From Rhizoclosmatium globosum (Eukaryota > Chytridiomycota > Chytridiomycetes > Chytridiales > Chytriomycetaceae): a stretch of DNA of 64,000 nt. The notes under the pieces were generated by a model that saw only the letters and a program-made list of their open reading frames with translations, was not told where the DNA came from and made no database searches. The stretch is taken from NCBI GenBank assembly GCA_002104985.1, contig MCGO01000058.1, positions 62,001 through 126,000 of the forward strand, given 5' to 3'. A program made the translations under genes and the position numbers. Of this stretch, positions 55,074 to 64,000 are shown in pieces (the stretch's first letter is position 1; every line of letters starts with the position of its first letter).

Positions 55074-56423
55074 ATGGGAACACGGGTCGTTGTGGGACTT
55101 AGTGGTGGCGTGGACTCGTCCGTGTCAGCGCTCTTGCTGCGATCGTGTGCGCAGAAGTTGGTAACTTGCAAGTTGGGAGTCTGTTGTGTCCTGATGGCTT
55201 GTAAACTTATAGAATTTGGATGTACATGGAGTATTCATGCATAACTGGGATTCTGAAGGTCAAATGTGTCCTATGGCCTCACGAGACTACCAAGATGCTT
55301 TGAAAACTGCATCGCATCTTGGGATTCCACTATCGACTGTCAACTTGACCAAAGAATACTGGACGCGCGTGTTCGAGCCAATGATAGAATCTCTCGAAAA
55401 TGGAGAGACTCCAAATCCTGATATTGGGTGTAATAGGTGGATCAAGTTTGGTGCATTTGCGGATTTGATGTTGAACAGAAAGCCGGGAACGGAATACAAC
55501 CAACTAAGAGCTCGAATAATGGAGGAGATAGAAAAGTGTGCTTTATCGCCAGATCCCTTGCCGTTACCAAAACCTACTTCAGCGAAATGGAACCCAACAC
55601 CTTCTATAACAACTCTTATTGGGACAGCAGATTTTATTGTCACGGGCCATTATGCGCGAATCGGATTAGATCCTATTCTCTCGCGACCTGTTCTTAAGCG
55701 CGCTCTCGACCGCAAAAAGGATCAAACATACTTTCTATCCACCATATCCCATACATCTCTTCAGCAAACAATCTTTCCCCTCGGAAACCTTCAAAAACCG
55801 CAAGTCAAACAAATCGCAGCCCGGAACGGACTAGACCACGTATCTAAAAAACGCGAAAGCATGGGAATCTGTTTCATCGAGCCTGGCGAAAAGTTTGGGG
55901 ACTTTGTTGGAGGGTATATAGACCATCGGCCTGGAAACTTTGTGACGATGGATGGGGAGGTGGTTGGAAGGCATGATGGTGTTGCAAGGTTTACTGTGGG
56001 TCAAGGGGCAAGGATATCCGGGGCGAAAGGGAAGTGGTTTGTTGCCGGGAAAGATGTGGAGTCGGGAAATGTGACTGTGGTTCCTGGAAGCACGCATCCT
56101 GCATTGTATCGAGATTCTATACAGGTCCGGGATTGGGTATGGATAGATGCGCAGGAGCCTACTGAATTATCCACCAACGAATCTATGAAAGGAATGCTGA
56201 AGATAAGACATCAATCAGAACCTGTACCTGTGGAGTTTCGAAATTCGAAATGCTTGTCTACTGAATATTCAGTTTATTTCGAAGGACCTCAACTGGGTAT
56301 TGCAAGTGGACAGGTACTTCCTTCCTCTTGAGTGCACAGAAATTATAATACTGACTTTACTGTTAGCATGCAGCTCTTTATTCCACAAATGATATATGCC
56401 TTGGTGGTGGAAAAATCAAATAA
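55074..56423 (+). CDS. TRMU: Mitochondrial tRNA-specific 2-thiouridylase (MnmA/TRMU)
   Basis: Start 55074: MGTRVVVGLSGGVDSSVSAL holds the ATP PP-loop SGGVDSS. After an intron (about 55159-55213) come VFMHNWDSEG, ETPNPDIGCNRWIKFGAFAD (first catalytic Cys), VTGHYARI, LKRALDRKKDQTYFLS and ESMGICFIEPGEKFGDF (second catalytic Cys). The C-terminal domain ends after a second intron (about 56315-56367) with HAALYSTNDICLGGGKIK, the usual GQ-AxxY-GGGxI finish. The enzyme makes the 2-thio group of U34 in mitochondrial tRNAs for Lys, Glu and Gln. All motifs are intact. An insert of about 40 residues (LNRKPGTEYNQLRARIMEEI...) lies after the first catalytic loop. Confidence 0.92.
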
Positions 56424-56434
56424 TAATGATGTCA

Positions 56435-59400
56435 TTAAGTTTCAGCTTTCTCGATATTGATAGTATGCTCCTTAAACTGAATCTCCTTCTTTGGTCCATT
56501 AAACGAGTCAACCGATGGATTTTCATTCACGCTACCTAGTTGGTTGACTGTGCCCAACTGTGCTACTGGTTGATTTTGTTTCTCTTTTGTTTTCTTAAGT
56601 CCCATTTCGGCTGCCCACGCTTTAAAACTTGGAACCGTTGAAATGATTTCTGGTGGGAGCATATGAACCAACGCACTTGTTCGTCTCATCTCTTGACTCA
56701 TGTTTTTCAGCATAAGGCGAATGACGAAGATGTATAGAAGAAGTAGGGCGAATATGTAGCAGCACGTAAAAGTCTAGACGACAACATGTTAGAAACACTT
56801 AGGAAAATAGTTGAACCTCACAATCTGGAATATAGAAAATTGAGATGCATTAGATCTCCAACTTTGCCAGTAAAATTGCGAAGCAGTATTGATATTTGGC
56901 GTCAAGTAATTAGTGTTGAGTTTTCGTAGGTTGGTCAAAACCGAATCGGCATAGTAGACTCCAGTACTTAAATCATATCCAATCTGACCATTCTGTATCA
57001 TGTTGATATAAAATATACAGTCTTCCAACCACTCCATTCCGCTGTGAATTCCATTATGCAAAACATTGTTCAAGAACGAAGGACAATCAGTTGGGTCAGT
57101 AGTTGTTACAGGACATCCATCATCTAGTTCAATATTTACATAAGGTGTACTATCATCCAGCAGAGCCAATGGAACCGTATTCATTTGCGGATTCCCATAT
57201 AGTCTTCCATAACCCATCCATTCCATGGAATCGGCATAGTTATCAAGTAATAATCCACCAGACTCACTCTGCTTGTCTGAATATATGGTACGCAATGCAT
57301 TACTGATGTTCCGTTACGCCATCCAGCAGTGAACAGAGATCCAATAAATTGTTCCCTCATGCAAAAGATCGTAAGCGTAGAATAAATAACCCTTTGGATA
57401 GCCCAAAACGATGATGTGGCTGCAGATTGCATGCTTACAACGTATTCATATGATAGAACACCCATGGTTGCAAAGTAGATGCATGTAATGATAAATAAAA
57501 CCATGGAATATGGCCCAATACGGTGATTACTATTGAAAAACTGCACAAAAGCCTTGTAAACTGTAAATTTTGATGACGGATTTTCAGAGAGGGATGCCCC
57601 ATAACCAAGAGTTCCTGCGTCCGTAGCATTCAACGGAATGCCGTCCGATTCATTGGCATATTCGGATCCAATCATGAGGTTATCGATTGCAAGGCGGTGT
57701 CCGTGAAACTCTTTGTCGTCGCTTTCGTCCTCCTCTTCTTGCGCATCAATAAGTCGTTTAAGGTGGGCATCATGGATTCCTTTGACGACATCCTTCGGAA
57801 TATCACAAAACATTTTTCTACAACAAGAGGTGAGTTAATGAGTCTTTGTTGCCAAAAGTAAGATATTTAAGACTACTCACAAGAATCTGTTGCGATATTT
57901 TTCAATGTGGTAGTAAACTGGGAAAATGACAAACATAATGATTATAATACATATTACTGGCGCTAATATAGTGGACGTTAAGAACGTCCTTGGTTGTACA
58001 CGAGTATAATCTTGGTAATCATCACGCTGCATCACAGCACTTTGATTCATAATCGACATTATCACTCCTGGACCATTATCCAGCATAAATTGAATGTTAT
58101 TCGGAAGGTTAGAATCAGTCATATCATTTTGTGCCACATATTGAGCGGATGAAAGAAACATATTGATGGCCTCAAAATTCAAAACAGTTGTATTGACTCC
58201 ATTATCCCTGTTGAGTAATGTCGCCGTTCCAGGGACATCTATAAACTGATCGAGCATCGACGCTATATATAATGTGTTGTTCAGAATTTGTGACTGGGAA
58301 TCTTGAAGGCTTTGTGCCATGGTCAAATTATTGTTTTCGATGAATTGAATTCGATGCAAATCCAATGACCTGACAGAGTCACTTATTTGCGCAATATACA
58401 AGGCTGATTGCAGTCTTGCATTCAGGTTATCAATTTTGTTTCGAATGACTTCATACACAGAAACAAAAAGCATGTCTTCGTAGATTGCATCGCCAGACAA
58501 AATCAGAATACATAGAATATATGCAAACTGAATAAACATCAGATGCTGGTTAGAGCTATTGTTGCGATCTGAAATGAGACGTTTGATGTTCCGCGTACTA
58601 CTTGCTTTTGAAAATCCAGATTCCGAACGTTGATCTGATTTCTTGTCAACGTCGTTCAATTTCGCAAGTTTCTTCATTGCGAGACGTTGTGTCCCATTTG
58701 CAACAGAACCACGGGATTTGGATATAGAGTATTCAGAGTGGGATATTTCTGATGGTTCTGCAATCGAGGACTTCAAGTCGTCTTTTGAGTTATGAGCTGA
58801 AAATACCATTGGCATAATATCTGCGTTCATGGATTCTAGGGATTGATTTCCACTTCCCGCTCCCTGTGATGGTCTTTGTTGGAGTTCACTTCCAGAGCTT
58901 CGGGGTAAGGCAAGAGTTGCACGTTTCTCAACAGTCTTGAAAATCACTCTTGCAATATATACAGATGCTCCGCTCACTTGGATTTTTTCTCCAGTTACTT
59001 TGATGTTTATCGTAGTGTCATCAGTGATTTTCAACTCGGTCTGATATCCTCCGGAAGAAAGCTTCTCAGCAGTTTCAGCATTCAAGCCAGGGAACAAATC
59101 CCCCACGTAAACTTTGTTGGCGTCTTTAGAGGGCTGGACGTCAAACGTATCTTGAATGTTTTTGGTGCAGTTTTTGATTCGAAGGTCATCTCCATTGAAA
59201 ATGATGAATCCAGATGTGGTTGATTCTTTTGTTGGTTTGATGACACCAATGAACGACTGCTTTCCATTTCCGTCGACAACATGTTTGACACACAAAATCA
59301 ATGGAATTAAGTATCCGTCTTTATGAAGCCCTAGAACTTGACGAGATCGATCGATAACCTATCGACAAAAACGGGTCAACAATCAATATGTAAGAGATGA

Positions 59401-61987
59401 TTTTACCTTGGCAAATCCAGTATCCAAGTACTTATGCAAATACGCATCGTGAGGCTCTGAAAATGGACTCGGAACGATAATAGTAATATTTTTTCCAATC
59501 GCTTCCCCCTTTTTCCACCCAAAGACTTTGTGTGCCTTGGCATTCATGGTCAAAATCTGCCCAACATTATGACGCTCCCCAGAAATAGTGAAGACACAGT
59601 TATCCTCCGAAAACAGATTCATATTCATTTGTAAGCGCTTTGGGGGAGGTGGTTCGTCGTCCAGACTCGTGCCAGAGCCACCACCTAAACTGCTACACTG
59701 TCCGTCGTCATCGTCATCATAGTCGTCGTCGTTATCGCGTTCTGCTTCTTCCTCGATTTCGTCGGCGTGGTCGAGGAGGTCTTGTCCGTTCTTTTTGTCG
59801 TTCAAGGCGTTGATGAGGAACCGGCCGTACATTCTGTATACTGCTGGAGAGTCTGGAGACAATTTCAGGAGAGTTGTAAAATGGGTTTGGGCGAGTGAAA
59901 CGGCAGTCGAGATTGCTGCTCCATGGGACTGTAGCTTGTGGAAGGAAGGATTTCGTTTCATCAGTTCCGACCAAAATTGAACACCAGCAATGGTTGCGCG
60001 GCGTTCATTTCTAGATTAAAGCGTTTATAATTTGTATAAGAGGGAAATTAGAACTCACTGCTTTGCAAGTTTTAGATTCTGTTCATAGGCAATAAAGTCA
60101 ATCACATCTCCACCTCCAAACCTATCATTCAACAATCTCTGCCTCTTAAAAACCATAAAAGCTTCGTCAAGCTGTGGATTCATGGTCGCAGCCTTCGCAG
60201 TCAACGATAAACATTGTGCTCGGTTCGCCATAAAGTTGAGATGGAATGCGGCCATGAACAAATGCAACATACACGATTTAGGCATGAGTTTCGCGGCGCG
60301 AAGATACATCTCGTTGATTTCATCCAGCAAGGCACGCTCCGCAGCCCTTGCGGCTTCTTCTGCTTTTAGCTCACTGTCGTTTACAGAAATTCCCGTTGAT
60401 GGGCTTGCGAGGTCACCCGGAGACCTTCCGAATTGCGTCGCCGCTGCATTATTCTTTGTATGCTCTTTATAAAATATCCCCGCATCCATCAATCTAAATC
60501 GAATTTTGAGTTCAAGTGTGAAAGGATCCGTAATTGTGTTGACAGCCATTCTTTGGATGATGGTTTTCCGAAAATGGACTAAGTAGTATCCGAGAACAAA
60601 TGTGAAGGGACAACCAATGAGGTAAATGATTCCAATGTCAGATAGGGGGAAGAGGTTCGTGTAGAATAGGCAGAGAGATGCCCAAAAGAAGTTAGCCATC
60701 ATACCAGCCTATTGAAACAAGCTTAGCATGTAAAAACGATAAAAATGTGTACAATACCCGAAGTATAGAGTATCTGAAGTTGTAGAACGGAATAAACCAA
60801 ATATACCCAAACGCAAGAACCCCACTGAGTAGTACACACGCTGCCGTCATGATCCAATTTTGTGCCGAAGTATCAATAACGACTTCTGCTACTGTTGGTG
60901 TGTTTGTGACCATCCCTGGCGGTGTCGGTGTAGTTGTAGACGAACTTCTTCGATGAAGTGTAGCTGAGCTGTGCAAGCTTTCCACCCATGCTGGCAATGC
61001 AATCGACAGAATGGTCAATACACCACGAAATCCTGTGTACAGAATATCGAGACGCGAATGGGGCCGTCCTGTGACATCGTTTTTGTGGGGATCTGAGTCA
61101 AAGAAGGTTGCTTTCACAGCGAGCGCGAGTCTAATTTTGTGTAAATAATTAGCTACTTAGGCAAAGAAGTCTGGCTGGAAAGGAGACGTTACCCAATGAA
61201 GAAGGCTGTGAAAACGAGTGTCACCACACTTCGGAATACGTTATCTCCATTGAAACAAGTCACATATTTTCCACTGGAATCTGTACATGACGCCACATTT
61301 TCAGCGAAAAAGGCAAGGATGGGGATGAAAAGAACTGTCGCAAACAATCCCAGTGTAATTCGCAGAATTTTGAGAGTCCCTTTTCAGATGAACAATTTTA
61401 GTGATTGAGATCTTGGAAGAAAAGGAAGTAGTCAACTCACAAATGAATCGAAAGTTGTTTTGTGAAAACGAGTAGCCCACAAAGAGCGCGTTTACAAGAG
61501 TAGCTCCAATAGCACTTAGCAAGATAAAAAAAATGACTTGGTTCTTTCCAATCTGAATTCAGATTGCATAGGGGATTTTTCAGTGAATACAATTTCCACA
61601 AGTCTGAACGCACCAATCTTTCAGGCGAGAACCAGTTCAACACAGTTTGGAACCACGATATAGACGATATCCATGGAGATAGAACGAACGACAGAGGGAA
61701 GGCTAAGTCTTGCATATGATCAATGAAGATTTCTGATGAGAAGTTAACACCAATCCCATCCAACACAGTCAAACAAACCCAAGAAGTGAGCATATAGATT
61801 GTGTTCTGTATGCTGTGAAAAGGTATCCGTAATCTTAGTGGATTGATCCTGCACTGAATACGGTACCAACCTTGTTTGTGACAAAGAGAATCCCAAACAA
61901 TCCGTCCGTGAGCTTTGTGAGTATCTCATCGATTCCAAACTCTTTCTTAGCGTCTGCATTATCAGGGTTGGTGACGTCAAGGACCAT
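56435..61987 (-). CDS. TmcB-like multi-span protein with PAS domain
   Basis: Exons joined by short introns give a large membrane protein. N-terminal start near 61987 (MVLDVTNPDNADAK). Several spans follow (VIFFILLSAIGATLVNALFV, WIMTAACVLLSGVLAFGYIW). A region near residue 380-560 has the TmcB/TmcC helical-repeat pattern (MLHLFMAAFHLNFMANRAQC, FKRQRLLNDRFGGGDVIDFI, VYRMYGRFLINALNDKKNGQ), then an acidic tract, then a PAS domain (TMNAKAHKVFGWKKGEAIGK). Further spans and a large extracellular-type segment follow to the C-terminus at 56435. Proteins of this layout are common in protists and chytrids; the function is unclear. The start and the exact exon edges at 61100-61990 are uncertain. The 3' end lies 11 bp from that of the thiouridylase gene. 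Confidence 0.65.
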
Positions 61988-62087
61988 CCGACTACAAAGA
62001 TTCTCCTGGTGAGAGGTGACTGAGAAAGAATTGTCGTGGAAATCTTATGAAGTGGAAAGAAAACGGATTTTATAGATACATTCATCA

Positions 62088-63224
62088 TTAATCTTTGGAA
62101 AATCTGTAAATGGTCTTCTGTGTCCACTTCTGGCCTCTCTTGATGATTACAGTTGAACGGACTTTCTCGTTGGGACTGTTGATGGCGTCTGGAGGGGCTG
62201 AAGTCTCGAGACAGAATCCGGCGTGTTGTCCATAAGTTCCTTTTGGATGAGTGGACTTAGTTGGGATGGTTGATTCCAAAAAGTTGGCTGTGTAGAGCTG
62301 GAAGCCGATGGCATCTGTGAGCATTTCCATCTTGATCCCTGATTCCGGCGACTTGACTGTAGCAGCCAAGACGAGTTCTTGTTTCTTAGAGGTGTCTGCA
62401 GTGATGACATGAATGTCCTTGACTACGTAAAAGTGATCATATCCTTTAAATTCTTGTACTTGAGCAATATCACGGCCAAATGTCTTTGGTTCAGATGTAA
62501 AATCCATGGATGCAAGTTCATCTGGCTTTATGATGGTACCAGTTGGAATTTGAACGGAATTCAGTTCCATGTGACCCAATGAGTTTGGGAAATGGACAAT
62601 ATGGTCCAAGATGGAGGGATTATCGAGACCAGAGAGGTTGAAATAGGAATGGGTGGTGAGGTTGGCGATTGTATCTTGCATCACCTCATCCCCATTAAGG
62701 GAGGCTTCATCAATATGGGCCTCGTAATCAATAATCAAGTCGTTTCCGTTGAGAGTGTATGTAACCGAAGCAATCAAAGGAAGAGGAAAACCTTCTTCTC
62801 CGTCTGCACTCTTGCATTCGAAGACAACCGAAGTCTGAGTCTGTTCGCGCAGGGACCAGACCTTCGAGTCAAAGCCCTTTGGACCTCCGTGCAACGCGTT
62901 AGGGCCGTTGTTGCAGACGAGCGAGAACTGATTTCCGGCAAGGGAGAAGGCGCCACCAGCAATACTGTTATTAATGTATTCAGTATTCTCAGCACACTCA
63001 ACACTCAAAGTAGTTCGTAAACAAACAACGCACCGATTGCACACGCGTCCAACTGTTCCAAAGTACGGATGCACCGTGCACTCGGCCTGGTCCGCCGATG
63101 AGTCATAACCAAGAACGAGATCGCGGCCGCCAAAGTCGATTCGCTGAATCGTTGCTCCGAGTGGCCTGAGTGTGACTGCGATGCTTCCTGTTTCGCTGGT
63201 GAGTTGGATGTCGGTGGTGCTCAT
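62088..63224 (-). CDS. Aldose 1-epimerase (galactose mutarotase)
   Basis: Start 63224 (MSTTDIQLTSETGSI). Motifs in order: TLRPLGATIQRI, VHPYFGTVGRVCNR, GPNALHGGPKGFDSKVW (first active-site His), TTHSYFNLSG (second His) and AGFCLETSAPPDAI (catalytic Glu). A 69-nt sequence between VCNR and IAGG (minus strand GTGCGT...ACAG) is best read as an intron, although it is open and a multiple of three; removing it restores the family sequence. The enzyme interconverts alpha and beta anomers of aldohexoses. Stop at 62088. Confidence 0.92.
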   Translation of the reverse strand: MSTTDIQLTSETGSIAVTLRPLGATIQRIDFGGRDLVLGYDSSADQAECTVHPYFGTVGRVCNRCVVCLRTTLSVECAENTEYINNSIAGGAFSLAGNQFSLVCNNGPNALHGGPKGFDSKVWSLREQTQTSVVFECKSADGEEGFPLPLIASVTYTLNGNDLIIDYEAHIDEASLNGDEVMQDTIANLTTHSYFNLSGLDNPSILDHIVHFPNSLGHMELNSVQIPTGTIIKPDELASMDFTSEPKTFGRDIAQVQEFKGYDHFYVVKDIHVITADTSKKQELVLAATVKSPESGIKMEMLTDAIGFQLYTANFLESTIPTKSTHPKGTYGQHAGFCLETSAPPDAINSPNEKVRSTVIIKRGQKWTQKTIYRFSKD

Positions 63225-63270
63225 TTCAGAGTTGCTTTTTGTGATTTCGAAACTTGGATCGAAGACAGAA
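63225..63270. promoter_or_regulatory. 46-bp shared upstream region of the mutarotase and Ras genes
   Basis: The two start codons diverge with only 46 bp between. Any promoter must be shared or extend into coding sequence. Confidence 0.45.
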
Positions 63271-64000
63271 ATGGTGCAGCACAGACTAGTTGTTCTTGGC
63301 GATGGAGGCGTGGGAAAGACGGGTGAGTCATCGTTGGTTGGTTGGTTGTTACTCTGTTGTTTGTTTGGATGGACTAGCGTAGGGTGCTGTAGTGGCTGGT
63401 TGGGGTTGATTGGGTCGGAGGTGGTGCTTATTGGTTGGACTCATGTACCCCACTATATCTTGCTCTGGTGTATTGTCGATCTTAAGACTAACTCTGTTCT
63501 TTCTGTTAGCCTTGACTATTCAGGTACCTCGTCAATGCCGAATTGATTCAATTTGACTGGCACTAATGCGCTGCTCACTACATCTCCCCTTACTTGCCCT
63601 ACTTTGCCTTGCCTTAGTTGTGCCACAACCACTTTGTCGAGGTATGTTCCTGATTCATCCCGATATGCCTTCGGAATGCACGGATGTACTCTTGAAACAA
63701 CCGAGGATCTTACCGAACTTCAATCTAAATCTCTTCCAACGCAGACATACGATCCAACTATCGAAGACTCTTACAACAAACAAGTCGTTATTGACGATAT
63801 CCCATGCATCCTTGAAGTCCTCGACACTGCCGGCCAGGTACACAATCTCCACCAATCCCAAACAACCTCAGCGGTTTCAACCTCCATATGAAACGCAATT
63901 TTCAATGAATATAACACTTTTGCTTCCAGGAAGAGTACACTGCACTCAGAGACCAATGGATCAGAGACGGAGAAGGTTTCCTGCTTGTTTACTCAATCAC
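63271..64000 (+). CDS. Ras-family small GTPase, 3' end outside window
   Basis: Five exons join in frame: 63271-63322 ([17 protein letters not shown], the P-loop), 63510-63523 (14 nt, giving ALTIQ), 63618-63641 (24 nt, LCHNHFVE), 63745-63837 ([20 protein letters not shown], then LEVLDTAGQ) and 63930-64000 ([20 protein letters not shown]). All introns have GT..AG ends. Switch I (YDPTIEDSY) and the DTAGQ motif are those of Ras/Rap-type proteins. It is a membrane-anchored signalling switch; the C-terminal CAAX box lies outside the window. Confidence 0.92.

Noticed and set aside
62592..63020. Plus-strand open frame of 142 codons
   Set aside because: It is opposite the mutarotase, which has a complete and convincing set of motifs.
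1..64000. CRISPR arrays, rRNA or tRNA genes
   Set aside because: I saw no spaced identical repeats, no rRNA-like blocks and no stretch with the conserved tRNA arms.

Overview
The window looks like nuclear DNA of a zoosporic fungus, most likely a chytrid. Genes are dense, carry many short GT..AG introns (about 45-70 bp), and include a fungal GH76 wall enzyme, a secreted tyrosinase, an ABCC transporter pair, an anoctamin, a TmcB/PAS membrane protein and an F-box/ankyrin protein whose repeats carry 'DPRVDP', a style I associate with chytrids. The taxonomic call is inference from gene content; there is no rRNA or other marker here.

Layout. 1-5.4 kb: partial GH76 enzyme (-), a zinc-finger family gene (-), a DDHD phospholipase (+) and an unrecognised possibly OB-fold protein (-). 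5.5-12 kb: three zinc-finger family genes (-) around the mitochondrial Holliday junction resolvase CCE1/YDC2 (-), with a palindromic non-coding stretch near 8.3 kb. 12.2-14.3 kb: an MBOAT acyltransferase (+) interrupted by an insertion-like segment. 14.4-21.9 kb: six zinc-finger family genes head to tail on the minus strand. 22-26 kb: two inverted GNAT paralogues, two head-to-head AP-1 sigma paralogues and a YeiH/UPF0324 membrane protein. 26.5-35.4 kb: two convergent ABCC transporters. 36-40 kb: an FG nucleoporin with an N-terminal membrane anchor. 40.6-45.4 kb: three more, more decayed, zinc-finger family genes, an isochorismatase-fold hydrolase and the F-box/ankyrin protein. 45.7-64 kb: tyrosinase, anoctamin, cyclin H, mitochondrial DnaJ, mitochondrial tRNA 2-thiouridylase, TmcB-like PAS protein, aldose 1-epimerase and a 3'-truncated Ras GTPase.

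The most unusual content is a family of 13 related genes, all on the minus strand. Each has an N-terminal coiled coil, a long Ser/Pro/acidic linker, and one to three copies of a two-part zinc unit. Part I is a CCCH finger joined directly to a CX2CX3HX4C knuckle. Part II is a shorter relative, usually on its own exon. One member (19.0-20.8 kb) also carries the C-terminal ubiquitin-like region of the deubiquitinase USP7/Ubp15 without the protease. I do not recognise the family as a described system.

Many conserved genes outside the array need a change of reading frame at places where one base is missing, usually from a short mononucleotide run. This could be uncorrected assembly error or gene decay. 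The zinc-finger genes between 5.5 and 20.8 kb read cleanly by comparison.
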